From Streptomyces sp. DG2A-72 (GTDB lineage Bacteria; Actinomycetota; Actinomycetes; Streptomycetales; Streptomycetaceae), in the NCBI RefSeq assembly GCF_030499575.1, contig NZ_JASTLC010000001.1:2504001-2568000 (forward strand): a stretch of 64,000 nt of DNA, given 5' to 3'. This document shows, one piece after another, positions 54,153 to 63,477 of this stretch (positions are counted from its first letter, which is position 1; every line of letters begins with the position of its first letter). The position numbers and the translations under genes were made by a program. A model generated the notes under the pieces. The model worked only from the letters and a program-made list of their open reading frames with translations. It was not told the DNA's origin and ran no database searches.

Positions 54153-54971
54153 ATGAGCAAGCGGAACAGCCAGGCCGCGAAGACCGCCGCCCGAGAGCGG
54201 CTGCGCCAGGAACGCGAGCGGCAGGCCAAGCGCGACAAGATCAAGCGTCAGGTCATCGTCGCCGGTTCGATCGTCGCCGTCCTCGCGATAGCCGGCGGCA
54301 TCAGCTACGCGGTGGTGCAGGGCAACAAGCCCAGCTACTGGGAGGCCGCGAAGGACGACAAGGTCGTCGCGCCGGCCAACACGTCGGGCAAGGACGGCAC
54401 GACCGTCGTCATCGGCAAGGCGAACGCCAAGAAGACCCTCAAGATCTACGAGGACCCGCGCTGCCCCGTGTGCGCCCAGTTCGAGCAGACCGTCGGCTCG
54501 ACCCTGGACAAGGACATCGACGAGGGCAAGTTCAAGTTCCAGTACGTCGGCGCCACGTTCATCGACAACAAGGACAACGGCGAGGGCTCCAAGAACGCGC
54601 TGAGCGCCCTGGGCGCCGCGCTGAACGTCAGCCCCGAGGCGTTCCTCGAGTACAAGACCGCGATGTACTCGTCGAAGTGGCACCCGGACGAGACGGACGA
54701 CAAGTTCAAGGACGACAGCTACCTCATCAAGGTGGCCGACACCGTCCCCGAGCTGAAGAACAACAAGAAGTTCCAGGACGCCGTCAACAAGGGCACCTAC
54801 GACGCCTGGGCGCTGGCCATGTCGAAGACCTTCGACGACAACAAGGACGGCGTACAGGGCACTCCGGGCTTCGTCATGGACGGCAAGCAGCTCACCGCCG
54901 ACGGCAACGGCGCCCCGCTTCTGACGGTGGCCGACTTCAACAGGGTGGTCGACGCGGCTCTCAAGGGCTGA
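54153..54971 (+). CDS. Membrane-anchored DsbA-like protein with CPVC
   Basis: A 272-residue protein from ATG 54153, with GGAGA upstream. A charged N-terminus (~32 residues) precedes one helix (QVIVAGSIVAVLAIAGGISYAVV), then an outer thioredoxin fold with CPVC in EDPRCPVCAQFEQ. The cis-Pro segment is QGTPGFVMDG. It is a relative of the CPAC protein at 24172. It probably acts in disulfide formation of secreted proteins. A strong terminator follows 32 bp after the stop. Confidence 0.86.
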   Translation: MSKRNSQAAKTAARERLRQERERQAKRDKIKRQVIVAGSIVAVLAIAGGISYAVVQGNKPSYWEAAKDDKVVAPANTSGKDGTTVVIGKANAKKTLKIYEDPRCPVCAQFEQTVGSTLDKDIDEGKFKFQYVGATFIDNKDNGEGSKNALSALGAALNVSPEAFLEYKTAMYSSKWHPDETDDKFKDDSYLIKVADTVPELKNNKKFQDAVNKGTYDAWALAMSKTFDDNKDGVQGTPGFVMDGKQLTADGNGAPLLTVADFNRVVDAALKG

Positions 54972-55002
54972 CACCAAGCGGGGCGTTCAACCCCCGCATG
55001 AA

Positions 55003-55033
55003 GAGCGGGCGAACTTTCCCGGTTCGCCCGCTC
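55003..55033. terminator. Terminator after the DsbA-like gene
   Basis: GAGCGGGCGAAC (55003-55014) pairs perfectly with GTTCGCCCGCTC (55022-55033) around a 7-nt loop. Confidence 0.85.
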
Positions 55034-55065
55034 TCGTATGTGACCGGTCAGTAACCTGATCGCTC

Positions 55066-56736
55066 GTGACCAGTCGATACAGAACTTCACAGAGCGCCAA
55101 CTCGCTTGCCCCGCGCCGCCGTACGGTCGTCAAGGCCGCGGCGGCCACTGCTGGCGCCACCCTCATCGGAGCCCCGCTCGCCGGCGCGCTCCCCGCGCGA
55201 GCCGCCGACGAGGCCCCCGCGTTCCTGCACGGTGTCGCCTCCGGCGATCCGCTCCCCGACGGTGTCCTGCTGTGGACCCGGGTGACGCCCACCGCGGCGG
55301 CGGTGCCCGGCTCCGGGCTCGGTCCGGACACCGAGGTGAGCTGGACCGTCGCCACCGACAAGGCGTTCATGAACGTCGTCGCCAAGGGGTCGACCACCGC
55401 GACCGCAGCCTCCGACCACACGGTCAAGGCGGACATCCGGGGCCTCGCGCCCGCGACCGACTACTGGTTCCGCTTCTCGGCGGGCGGCACGGACTCCCCG
55501 GTGGCGCGCACCCGCACCGCGCCGGCGGCGGACGCGGCCGTCGCGGGCCTCCGCTTCGGCGTGGTCTCCTGCGCCAACTGGGAGGCCGGCTACTTCGCCT
55601 CGTACCGCCATCTCGCCGCCCGCGGCGACCTGGACGCCTGGCTGCACCTCGGCGACTACATCTACGAGTACGGCACCGGCGAGTACGGCACGCGCGGCAC
55701 CGTCGTACGGCAGACCGCGCCCGCCCACGAGATCCTCACGCTCGCCGACTACCGCACCCGGCACGGGAAGTACAAGACCGACGCCGACCTCCAGGCCCTG
55801 CACGCGGCGGCTCCGGTCGTCGCGATCTGGGACGACCACGAGATGGCCAACGACGCCTGGGCGGGCGGCGCCGAGAACCACACCGAGGGCGCCGAGGGCA
55901 CCTGGGCCGCCCGTCAAGCCGCCGCCAAGCAGGCGTACTTCGAGTGGATGCCGGTCCGTCCGGCGATCGCCGGCACCACCTACCGTCGGCTCCGCTTCGG
56001 CAAGCTCGTCGACCTCTCCCTGCTCGACCTGCGCTCCTTCCGCTCACAGCAGGTCGCCGTGGGCAACGGCGAGGTCGACGACCCGGACCGCACGCTCACC
56101 GGCCGCGCCCAACTCGACTGGCTGAAGGCGGGCCTGAAGTCCTCCGACACCACCTGGCGGCTGGTCGGCAACTCGGTGATGATCTCGCCGTTCGCGATCG
56201 GCTCGCTCTCCGCGGACCTCCTCAAGCCCCTCGCCAAGCTGCTGGGCCTGCCGCAGGAGGGCCTCGCCCTCAACACCGACCAGTGGGACGGCTACACGGA
56301 CGACCGCCGCGAAATCCTCGCCCATCTGCGGTCCAACGCGATAGGCAACACCGTCTTCCTCACCGGCGACATCCACATGGCGTGGGCCAACGATGTGCCG
56401 GTGAACGCCGGGACCTACCCGCTGTCCGCCTCGGCCGCCACGGAGTTCGTGGTCACGTCGGTGACGTCGGACAACCTGGACGACATCGTCAAGGCCCCCG
56501 AGGGCACGATCTCCGCGATCGCCTCACCGATCATCCGCGCCGCCAACCGGCACGTCCACTGGGTCGACACCGACCGCCACGGCTACGGCGTCCTGGACAT
56601 CACCGCCGCCCGCGCGCAGATGGATTACTACGTCCTGTCCGACAGAACAAAGCAGAACGCGACCGCATCCTGGTCACGCTCCTACCGCACACGCAGCGGC
56701 ACGCAGAAGGTCGAGCGGACCTACGACCCGGTGTAG
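55066..56736 (+). CDS. phoD: Alkaline phosphatase D (PhoD), Tat-exported
   Basis: A 556-residue secreted phosphoesterase. The Tat signal is at the N-terminus ([20 protein letters not shown], cleavage near ARAADEAP, residue ~47). The PhoD N-terminal Ig-like domain and metallophosphatase core follow: [29 protein letters not shown] and [12 protein letters not shown] carry metal ligands. It hydrolyses phosphodi- and monoesters with Ca/Fe. Start GTG 55066. I found no convincing PHO box; only single GTTCAAC/GTTCGCC units are seen upstream. Confidence 0.93.
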   Translation: MTSRYRTSQSANSLAPRRRTVVKAAAATAGATLIGAPLAGALPARAADEAPAFLHGVASGDPLPDGVLLWTRVTPTAAAVPGSGLGPDTEVSWTVATDKAFMNVVAKGSTTATAASDHTVKADIRGLAPATDYWFRFSAGGTDSPVARTRTAPAADAAVAGLRFGVVSCANWEAGYFASYRHLAARGDLDAWLHLGDYIYEYGTGEYGTRGTVVRQTAPAHEILTLADYRTRHGKYKTDADLQALHAAAPVVAIWDDHEMANDAWAGGAENHTEGAEGTWAARQAAAKQAYFEWMPVRPAIAGTTYRRLRFGKLVDLSLLDLRSFRSQQVAVGNGEVDDPDRTLTGRAQLDWLKAGLKSSDTTWRLVGNSVMISPFAIGSLSADLLKPLAKLLGLPQEGLALNTDQWDGYTDDRREILAHLRSNAIGNTVFLTGDIHMAWANDVPVNAGTYPLSASAATEFVVTSVTSDNLDDIVKAPEGTISAIASPIIRAANRHVHWVDTDRHGYGVLDITAARAQMDYYVLSDRTKQNATASWSRSYRTRSGTQKVERTYDPV

Positions 56737-56750
56737 CGGCCGGTTCAGCC

Positions 56751-56840
56751 GCGCCCCAAAGGGGCGCGGGGAACTGCGCGACCAGCCACGGCGGCGCCGC
56801 AGACAACTGACGACCCATCGCGGCACCCCCAGCGGAGCGC
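56751..56840 (-). repeat. Streptomyces 3'-end hairpin repeat, copy D
   Basis: On the minus strand it starts directly after the stop of the hydrolase gene at 56841 and ends with the GCGCCCC-TTT-GGGGCGC hairpin. It is nearly identical to copy C over its whole length (GCGCTCCGCTGGGG, ...GTTGTCTGCGGCGCC..., CTGGTCGCGCAGTTCCCC). It lies between convergent phoD and the hydrolase. Confidence 0.82.
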
Positions 56841-57416
56841 CTACGCGTCCAGGCTGTCGAGAAAGCCGAGCGCCACCCGCCAGGTGGCCTCGGCGGCCTC
56901 CTCGTCGTAGTCCGGCAGGCCGGGGTCGGTGTACAGATGACCGGCTCCGGCGTATCGGTAGATCTCCACGTCGGCGCCCGCTCTGCCCATCTGCAGATAC
57001 CAGGCGCTCAGCCAGTCGTCGGTCTCGAACGGGTCCGGCTCGGCGACATGCAACTGCACCGGCAGACCGTCCGCCGAGACGTTCGGCGCGAGGTCCGAGG
57101 TGCCGTGCACAAGCAGCAGCCCGCGCGCCTTCTCGTCGCCCAGCGCGAGGGTCTGCGCGATGGACGCGCCGAGCGAGAACCCGGCGTACACCAACCCCCG
57201 CTCGGAATAGGGCGCCGCGGCCAGCACGGCACGCTTCAGCAGCTCGTCCTTGCCGACCTCGTCCTTGAAGGTCATGCCCTCCTCGACCGTCTCGAACGTA
57301 CGCCCCTCGAAGAGGTCCGGCGTCCACACCTCGTGTCCGGCGCCGCGCAGCCGGTCCGCCGCCGCGCGCACCGCGGGCCTGAGGCCGAAGGTCGAGTGAA
57401 AGAGCACGATGTTCAT
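56841..57416 (-). CDS. Dienelactone hydrolase-like alpha/beta hydrolase
   Basis: A 191-residue alpha/beta hydrolase from ATG 57416 (MNIVLFHSTFGLRPAV). The nucleophile elbow is GFSLGAS (Ser, not the Cys of true dienelactone hydrolase). The acid lies in HVAEPDPFETDDW and the His in GAGHLYTDPG. Substrate unknown. Its stop touches repeat copy D. It is divergent from the MscS gene. Confidence 0.85.
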   Translation of the reverse strand: MNIVLFHSTFGLRPAVRAAADRLRGAGHEVWTPDLFEGRTFETVEEGMTFKDEVGKDELLKRAVLAAAPYSERGLVYAGFSLGASIAQTLALGDEKARGLLLVHGTSDLAPNVSADGLPVQLHVAEPDPFETDDWLSAWYLQMGRAGADVEIYRYAGAGHLYTDPGLPDYDEEAAEATWRVALGFLDSLDA

Positions 57417-57530
57417 GAGGCCATGGTGCCAGCCGGGTACGACAACGCCCCGCGACGCCCGCCGCAAGGTACCCGCCGCGCACAAGGGGGCCATGTTCAC
57501 GCGCCCCGGTCGGCGGTTACGGTTCGGAGG

Positions 57531-58646
57531 ATGGAGAACATACTCCGCCCGCTGATCGTCATCGGCGGCTCGATCGTGCTGCCGGTGCTCATCGGCTGGG
57601 CCACCGATCTACTGCTGCGCAAGGCCGACGAACGGCACAGCGAGACCCCGCTGTGGGGCCTGCTGCGCCGCGCCCGGATTCCCTACCAGGTCGTGCTGAG
57701 CGCGGCGGTGCTCAGGGGGTCGTACGACGAGGCGCAGCTGCTGGAGGAGTACGAGACCGGCATCGGCCGGGTGCTGACGCTGGTGCTGATCGGGGCCACG
57801 GCCTGGCTGACGGTCGGGATCGCCGGGTCCGTCGTCGAGACGTCGTACAGCCACTATGCCCGCGCCCACCGCGACCCGGCCCGGGTCCGGCGGGTCCGTA
57901 CCCAGGTGACGCTGATCATGCGTGTGGTGGCGGCGATCGTCGGCGTGGTGGCCGTCGCCGCGATGCTGCTGACGTTCCCGGCGATGCGCGCGGCCGGCGC
58001 CTCGCTGCTGGCGTCGGCGGGCATCCTCGGCATCGTCGCCGGTGTCGCCGCGCAGTCGACGCTGGCCAACATGTTCGCGGGGCTGCAGATCGCCTTCGGC
58101 GACATGGTGCGCATAGGCGACACGGTCGTCGTGGACGGCGAGTGGGGCACGGTCGAGGAGATCACACTGACGTTCCTGACCGTACGGACCTGGGACGAGC
58201 GCCGGATCACCATGCCGGTGTCGTACTTCACCTCCAAGCCCTTCGAGAACTGGTCGCGCGGCGGCGCCCAGATGACCGGCATCGTCCACTGGCAGGTCGA
58301 CCACTCGGCCCCGGTGGAGGCGATGCGTGAACAGCTGCGCGACATCCTGCGTGAGTGCCCGGCGTGGGACGGCCGCCACTACGGCCTGGACGTCACGGAC
58401 GCCACCGCGAGCACCATGGAGGTACGGGCGCTGATGACGGCCAAGGACGCGGACGACATCTGGACGGTACGGGTCACCGTCCGCGAGCGGATGATCCGCT
58501 GGCTCGCCGAACAGCACCCGTACGCGCTGCCCCGCGTCAACACGGCGGACGCGGTGTTGCCGCCCGGCCACCTCGACGGCCGTGCGTTCCGCGACGGCTC
58601 CGCCTCCCGCCGCGCCCATGACACGCCGCACCGCGGAGACCGCTGA
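57531..58646 (+). CDS. MscS-type mechanosensitive channel
   Basis: A 371-residue channel. Four N-terminal helices precede the pore helix and MscS beta-domain: GILGIVAGVAAQSTLANMFA (~162-181), DMVRIGDTVVVDGEWGTVEEI and RITMPVSYF. The cytoplasmic C-terminal domain follows. GGAGG directly touches ATG 57531, too close for normal use. A TACGGT -10-like hexamer 7 bp upstream suggests a leaderless transcript. It is followed by a convergent SDR gene 3 bp after its stop. Confidence 0.9.
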   Translation: MENILRPLIVIGGSIVLPVLIGWATDLLLRKADERHSETPLWGLLRRARIPYQVVLSAAVLRGSYDEAQLLEEYETGIGRVLTLVLIGATAWLTVGIAGSVVETSYSHYARAHRDPARVRRVRTQVTLIMRVVAAIVGVVAVAAMLLTFPAMRAAGASLLASAGILGIVAGVAAQSTLANMFAGLQIAFGDMVRIGDTVVVDGEWGTVEEITLTFLTVRTWDERRITMPVSYFTSKPFENWSRGGAQMTGIVHWQVDHSAPVEAMREQLRDILRECPAWDGRHYGLDVTDATASTMEVRALMTAKDADDIWTVRVTVRERMIRWLAEQHPYALPRVNTADAVLPPGHLDGRAFRDGSASRRAHDTPHRGDR

Positions 58647-58649
58647 CCG

Positions 58650-59390
58650 TCAGTGCCCGCGCTCGGCGCCGCCGTTGACCTGGATCACCTGGGAGGTGAT
58701 GTGCCCGGCCGCGTGGGCGGCGAGGAAGTGCAGGGTCGCGGCGATGTCGCCGGGCGTCCCGGCCCTCCCGGTCGAGGTCTCCCCGATGAGCCGTTCCCGC
58801 CGCGCCTCGTCCATCGTGTCCCCGAAGAACCCGGTGTCCTCGACATACCCCGGCGCGACCACGTTCACGGTGATCGCCCGCGGCCCCAACTGCCGGGCCA
58901 GATCATGGGCGTACGGATGCAGCGCGGCCTTGGCGGCGCCGTACGCCCCGGTTCCCGACCCCCGGAACGCGGCGATGGAGCTGAGGAACAGCACCCGCCC
59001 ACCGGGCTCGGCGAGCCGCTCCTTCAGCGCCTCCGTGAGCAGCACGGCGGTCAGCGTGTTGAGCCGGAAGTTGACGGTCCAGTCGTGTGCGACGGCATCG
59101 AGGGGGTCATCGCTCTCAGCCGACGTCTCCAGAATCCCGCTTCCCCCGGCACTGTGGATCAGCACGTCCACAGTCCCGAACTCCCGCGCCACGAAGTCCG
59201 CGACGCCGCGCACCTCACGCGGATCGCTGAGATCGGCGGCACAGGTCAGCGCACCGGGCACCCCGGCCTCCGCCAGCACCTCGGCCCGCCGCCCGAGGAG
59301 CAACACCTGGTCCCCGTCACCGGCGAAGAGCTGCGCCGCCGCGAGCCCGATCCCCGTACCGCCACCGCTGATCACCACATTGCGAGCCAT
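58650..59390 (-). CDS. SDR-family oxidoreductase
   Basis: A 246-residue classical SDR from ATG 59390 with AGGG upstream. ISGGGTGIGLAAAQ is the nucleotide motif, HSAGG replaces NNAG, and the catalytic Ser and YxxxK (SSIAAFRGSG, AYGAAKAAL) are intact. VAPGYVEDTGFF follows. The substrate is unknown. The gap 59391-59550 to the GNAT gene contains no clear gene. Confidence 0.87.
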   Translation of the reverse strand: MARNVVISGGGTGIGLAAAQLFAGDGDQVLLLGRRAEVLAEAGVPGALTCAADLSDPREVRGVADFVAREFGTVDVLIHSAGGSGILETSAESDDPLDAVAHDWTVNFRLNTLTAVLLTEALKERLAEPGGRVLFLSSIAAFRGSGTGAYGAAKAALHPYAHDLARQLGPRAITVNVVAPGYVEDTGFFGDTMDEARRERLIGETSTGRAGTPGDIAATLHFLAAHAAGHITSQVIQVNGGAERGH

Positions 59391-59550
59391 GATCAAACCC
59401 TACGACCGTCGGCCGCCGGCTGTGGGAGATCACCTCAAACTACGCACACATCCAGCTGCCGCAGCACCCGATCCACCACCTCGGGATCTGCCCGGCGGCC
59501 TGACGATCAAGTGCCCCCAGACGCCCAGCGTGCCAGGCGCACCCTCGGTG

Positions 59551-60027
59551 CTACACACTCCGCCGCATCGCCCGATGCGGTATCCCCGCATCCAGGAACT
59601 CCGGCCCGTACGCCGCGTACCCCAGCCGCTCGTAGAACCCCATCGCGTGGGTCTGCGCATGCAGATCCACGGCCCGCAGCCCACGCGCGCGTGCCGCCTC
59701 CTCGATGGCCCGCACCAGTGCCGCCCCGACGCCCAGTCCGCGTGCCGCCTTCGTCACCGCGAGCCTGCCGAGCGAGCCGACAGACGGGTCACCGCCGTTC
59801 TTCGCGGCGGCCTCCTCGCCGCACAGCAGCCGCCCGGCCCCGAGCGGCATCCCGTCCTCCCGAACGGCCAGCACATGCACGGCTACGGCGTCACAGGCGT
59901 CGTACTCGAGATCCTCTGGCACACCCTGCTCGACGACGAAGACCTCCTTGCGCACCCCGAAGCACACCTCGCGGTCGCCGGGGCCTTCGGCGACCCGGAC
60001 CACGTACGACGGAGGCGCGGAGCTCAT
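59551..60027 (-). CDS. GNAT acetyltransferase
   Basis: A 158-residue GNAT protein from ATG 60027. The acetyl-CoA loop is [18 protein letters not shown] (~90-107), and [18 protein letters not shown] is the typical C-terminal part. N-terminal [22 protein letters not shown] resembles the ElaA/YjcF type. ATG overlaps the rluD stop (ATGA), so it is coupled to rluD. The substrate is unknown. Confidence 0.88.
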   Translation of the reverse strand: MSSAPPSYVVRVAEGPGDREVCFGVRKEVFVVEQGVPEDLEYDACDAVAVHVLAVREDGMPLGAGRLLCGEEAAAKNGGDPSVGSLGRLAVTKAARGLGVGAALVRAIEEAARARGLRAVDLHAQTHAMGFYERLGYAAYGPEFLDAGIPHRAMRRSV

Positions 60028-60968
60028 GCGTACGTCTCCTCGCGGACCTGGTCCAGAGCCTTCTGCAGGTCGGCCGGGTAGTCGCAGGCGAACTCCACCC
60101 ACTGGCCGTCGCCGGGGTGCTCGAAGCCGAGCCGTACGGCGTGCAGCCACTGGCGGGTCAGGTGGAGCCGCTTGGCGAGCGTCGGGTCGGCGCCATAGGT
60201 CAGGTCGCCGACGCAGGGGTGCCGGTGGGCGGCCATGTGGACGCGGATCTGGTGGGTGCGGCCGGTCTCCAGCTTCACATCGAGCAGGGAGGCCGCGCGA
60301 AACGCCTCGATGAGGTCGTAGTGCGTCACGGACGGCTTGCCGTCGGCGGTGACCGCCCACTTGTAGTCGTGGTTGGGATGGCGGCCGATGGGCGCGTCGA
60401 TGGTGCCGCTGGTCGGGTCGGGGTGGCCCTGTACGAGCGTGTGGTAGCGCTTGTCGACCGTGCGCTCCTTGAACTGGCGCTTCAGCGAGGTGTACGCGCG
60501 CTCCGACTTGGCGACCGCCATCAGCCCCGACGTACCGACGTCGAGGCGGTGCACGATGCCCTGGCGCTCGGCGGCGCCGGACGTCGAGATGCGGTACCCG
60601 GCGGCGGCCAGCCCGCCGATGACCGTCGGTCCGGACCACCCGGGGCTGGGGTGCGCGGCCACGCCGACCGGCTTGATGATCACGACCACGTCCTCGTCGT
60701 CGTGAATGATCTCCATGCCCTCGACCGGCTCGGCGACCACCTGCACCGGCGCGGGCGCCTGCGGCATCTCGACCTCGAGCCAGGCGCCGCCGTGCACCCG
60801 CTCGGACTTCCCGACCACCGAGCCGTCGACCGTGACCTTCCCCGCCGCTGCCAGCTCGGCGGCCTTGGTACGGGAGAAGCCGAACATGCGGGAGATGGCG
60901 GCGTCGACGCGCTCGCCCTCCAGGCCGTCGGGCACGGGCAGGGTACGGATCTCGGGAAGCGTGCTCAC
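60024..60968 (-). CDS. rluD: RluA-family 23S rRNA pseudouridine synthase (RluD-like)
   Basis: A 314-residue protein. An N-terminal S4 domain ([22 protein letters not shown]) precedes the catalytic domain with [16 protein letters not shown] (catalytic Asp), KRYHTLVQG, and [11 protein letters not shown]. It makes pseudouridines in 23S rRNA. It is 43 bp after lspA and overlaps the GNAT gene. Confidence 0.94.
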   Translation of the reverse strand: MSTLPEIRTLPVPDGLEGERVDAAISRMFGFSRTKAAELAAAGKVTVDGSVVGKSERVHGGAWLEVEMPQAPAPVQVVAEPVEGMEIIHDDEDVVVIIKPVGVAAHPSPGWSGPTVIGGLAAAGYRISTSGAAERQGIVHRLDVGTSGLMAVAKSERAYTSLKRQFKERTVDKRYHTLVQGHPDPTSGTIDAPIGRHPNHDYKWAVTADGKPSVTHYDLIEAFRAASLLDVKLETGRTHQIRVHMAAHRHPCVGDLTYGADPTLAKRLHLTRQWLHAVRLGFEHPGDGQWVEFACDYPADLQKALDQVREETYA

Positions 60969-61011
60969 CCGTCGAGTATGCAGGACAGCACTGACAACCC
61001 CGACCGCGCGC

Positions 61012-61611
61012 TCAGTCCTTGTGGACGGTGCCGTCCGGGTCGAGCCCCCGGAACGACAGCAGCACGATCAGGATGCCGCCGCACACGATCGCCGAGTCGG
61101 CCAGGTTGAACACCGCGAAGTGCTTGGGCGCGATGAAGTCGACGACCGCGCCCTCGAAGACGCCCGGCGAGCGGAAGATCCGGTTGGTGAGATTGCCGAG
61201 CGCACCGCCCAGCAGCAGGCCGAGCGCGATCGCCCAGGGCAGGCTGTACAGCTTGCGGGCGAGGCGGGCGATCACGACGATCACGGCCGCGGCGATCACC
61301 GTGAAGATGACGGTGAAGGCCTCGCCGAAGCCGAAGGCCGCGCCCGCGTTGCGGATCGCCTCGAGCTTCAGCCAGTCCCCGAAGATCTCGATCGAGTCAT
61401 GATGCTCCAGCTTGGCGACCACGATCATCTTGCTGATCAGGTCCAGGGCGTACGCGAACGCGGCCACGGCGAACAGGACAGCGATCCGGCGCTTGCCCCT
61501 GGGCCGCTCACCGGTGCTCCCCTGCCCGTCCCGACCGGACGACTGCTCCGGCTCCGCTCCAGCTCCCTCAGGGGAATCCGGCGTACCGATGATGCGCTCC
61601 GCCTCTGCCAC
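61012..61611 (-). CDS. lspA: Lipoprotein signal peptidase II
   Basis: A 199-residue membrane aspartyl protease. A ~40-residue hydrophilic N-terminus is followed by four helices. The catalytic Asps are in [16 protein letters not shown] and FNLADSAIV. It cleaves lipoprotein signal peptides after Lgt action; lgt is also in this window at 23167. It is the first gene of lspA-rluD-GNAT. Confidence 0.95.
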   Translation of the reverse strand: MAEAERIIGTPDSPEGAGAEPEQSSGRDGQGSTGERPRGKRRIAVLFAVAAFAYALDLISKMIVVAKLEHHDSIEIFGDWLKLEAIRNAGAAFGFGEAFTVIFTVIAAAVIVVIARLARKLYSLPWAIALGLLLGGALGNLTNRIFRSPGVFEGAVVDFIAPKHFAVFNLADSAIVCGGILIVLLSFRGLDPDGTVHKD

Positions 61612-61656
61612 GTGAGTCCCTCAACCTAGGTACCTGACTGAGCACGAGGGTACGGC

Positions 61657-61689
61657 ACGCCTCCTGGCACCGGCGTGCTGAGGAGGCGT
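61657..61689. terminator. Hairpin between dksA-like gene and lspA
   Basis: ACGCCTCCT (61657-61665) pairs with AGGAGGCGT (61681-61689), with a further GCAC/GTGC stem inside. It lies just past the stop at 61711 on the minus strand. Confidence 0.65.
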
Positions 61690-61710
61690 ACGAGGAACCG
61701 GCCACCGCGA

Positions 61711-62883
61711 TCAGTAGCGGCGCTCCTGCTTCTGCTTGCACTCGACGCACAGGGTGGCCCGTGGGAAGGCCTGCATACGGGCCTTGCCGATGGGGTTCCC
61801 GCAGTTCTCGCACAGGCCGTAGGTACCCGCGTCGAGCCGCACCAGGGCACGCTCCGTCTGGATCAGCATCTCGCGCGCGTTGGCGGCGAGGGCCAGTTCG
61901 TGCTCGCGCGTGATGTTCTTGGTGCCGGTGTCCGCCTGGTCGTCGCCCGCACCGTCCCCGGAGTCCCGCATCAGACCCGCGAGCGCCTCCTCGGACGACG
62001 TGATCTCGGTGCGCAGCCGCGTCCCCTCGGACAGCAGCTCGGCACGCGCCTCCTCGACCTCCTCCGGGGTCCAGGGGTCCTCACCGGGGCGCACCGCGAG
62101 CTCGCCCGGCTCCACCGCCGCGGCGACCCGTGCCTTGGGAACGGCGGTCTTCGCCGCCGTGGCCGTGCCAGGAGTCTTCTTCGCAACCACCGTCGTGGCT
62201 CCCGTCTGCTTCGCGGCCTCGGCCGCGCCCGCCTTCTTGGCCGTGCTCTTCTTCTTGGCCGCACTCTTCTTGGAGGTGCCCTTCGCAGGCGTGCCCTTCG
62301 GGGCGCCGCCCTGCTCACCGGCACTCTGCGGAGCGGCCGTCTTCTTAGCGGCCGCCTTCTTCGTACCGGCCGTCATGGCCTCCTCCTTCGCGGCCGCCTT
62401 CTTCGATACGGCCTTCTTGGCCCCCGCCTTCTTGGCAGTGGCCTGCTCTGCTGCTGCCTTCTTGGCTGTCGTCTTCTTGGCTGTCGTCTTCTTGGCTGTC
62501 GTCTTCTTGGCCGCCGCCTTCTTCGAAGGAACCGAGGGGGCCGCCTTCGATGTCGCCGTTGCATTCTTGGCCGGGGTCTTCTTGGCGGCCGTCTTCTTGG
62601 AGGCGGTTTCCGTCGCAACCCCCTTGGATGCCCCCGCCTTGGAAGCCGCCTTCTTGTCCGTCGCCCTCTTCTCGGCCGTCTTCTTGTCCGTGGCCGCCTT
62701 CCCCCGGGCGGCAGCCCCCCGCACCGTCTTCACCGGCTTGGCCGGCTCCGCCGCCTTCGCGGCTTTCCCCGCGGACCCCCCTTGCGCGCTCTTCTTGCCG
62801 CTCACGTCCTTGGCCGCGCCGCCGGAGCCACGTGTGGATCTGCCGGACGCCGACTGCTGTACGGCGGTCTTCTTCGCCACCAT
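61711..62883 (-). CDS. Histone H1-like / DksA-TraR zinc-finger fusion protein
   Basis: A 390-residue protein from ATG 62883, with AAGGGG upstream. Residues ~1-255 are a low-complexity Lys/Ala tail with KKTAAKK, AKKTT and related repeats like eukaryotic H1 and mycobacterial HupB tails. Residues ~265-390 are a DksA/TraR domain: a helical segment (WTPEEVEEARAELLSEG), then the zinc finger Cys-x2-Cys-x17-Cys-x2-Cys (CENCG ... CVECK). The TAKKT repeats are nearly identical at DNA level (62460-62515). Such a protein could bind nucleic acid with the tail and RNA polymerase with the C-terminal domain. Confidence 0.85.
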   Translation of the reverse strand: MVAKKTAVQQSASGRSTRGSGGAAKDVSGKKSAQGGSAGKAAKAAEPAKPVKTVRGAAARGKAATDKKTAEKRATDKKAASKAGASKGVATETASKKTAAKKTPAKNATATSKAAPSVPSKKAAAKKTTAKKTTAKKTTAKKAAAEQATAKKAGAKKAVSKKAAAKEEAMTAGTKKAAAKKTAAPQSAGEQGGAPKGTPAKGTSKKSAAKKKSTAKKAGAAEAAKQTGATTVVAKKTPGTATAAKTAVPKARVAAAVEPGELAVRPGEDPWTPEEVEEARAELLSEGTRLRTEITSSEEALAGLMRDSGDGAGDDQADTGTKNITREHELALAANAREMLIQTERALVRLDAGTYGLCENCGNPIGKARMQAFPRATLCVECKQKQERRY

Positions 62884-63174
62884 GGCCGCGGCCCCTTCAC
62901 ATATTGTGATCTTGCTCGCGAATCGTGCTGGGACGATAAATCGACTTGAGTCCCGCGGCAACGGGGCACGCCGCCCGATTCGCCCGCCCCGCAAGCGCCG
63001 GGCGGGAAGCATGCATCCGTTGTGCCCAGCTCTCCGCCCGGTAATCCGCCCAGCCCATCATCCCGGGATCCGAGCGCGCGCACCTGGCCAATCGGGTCAT
63101 CCGGGAACCCGCCGCCGCTCCGCCCCCGGCCACCGGAAAACCGGTCGGCCGCTGTCCGTGCGGCGCCGTACACT
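62884..63174 (+). promoter_or_regulatory. ileS upstream region with a -10-like hexamer
   Basis: A ~290-bp stretch with no gene. TACACT at 63169-63174 is a good -10 placed about 7 bp before the T-box leader. A palindrome ACCGG-AAAA-CCGGT (63132-63145) lies near the -35 position. The dksA-like gene promoter must also be here. Confidence 0.5.
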
Positions 63175-63180
63175 GGGCGG

Positions 63181-63460
63181 AGCGAAAAGCGTGGATGGGG
63201 ACGAGTAGCGGCGTACGCAGCCCAGAGCGACCCGGGGACGGTGGAAGCCCGGGGGCGAGCGCGACGTGAAGATCACCCCGGAGCCGCCGGAAGAAACCCC
63301 GCAAGGGGCGGTAGACCCGGCATCGCGACCCCAATGAGGGGGCTCACCGACGCACCGGGTGCGGCGGGGAGCCAAGGAGGGTGGTACCGCGGGAGCGCGC
63401 CGAAGGCGGCGCAAGGAAAGACGTAGCTCTCGTCCCTCCGGTCGGAAGGCAGAAAGTCCG
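63181..63460 (+). promoter_or_regulatory. T-box riboswitch (isoleucine) upstream of ileS
   Basis: Stem I elements are visible from 63193 (GGATGGGGACGAGTA), then AGAGCGAC, GGTGGAAGCCC, a specifier region with ATC (Ile) in GTGAAGATCACCCCGG at about 63268-63283, and the T-box core AGGGTGGTACCGCG at 63378-63391. No poly-U terminator is seen between the T-box and ileS. The following CTCGTCCCTCCGG could pair with an upstream strand to expose or hide the GGAGG ribosome site, so control is probably at translation. Confidence 0.9.
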
Positions 63461-63477
63461 CCGGAGGAAGCTCGCTG

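Noticed and set aside
54980..55066. PHO box upstream of phoD
   Set aside because: Only isolated GTTCAAC and GTTCGCC units are present, not the 11-nt direct repeats required, and one is inside the terminator.
59400..59550. Possible remnant coding for DPEVVDRVLRQLDVCVV before a stop on the minus strand
   Set aside because: A protein-like fragment of ~20 codons with no start, family match or continuation; could be chance in high-GC DNA.
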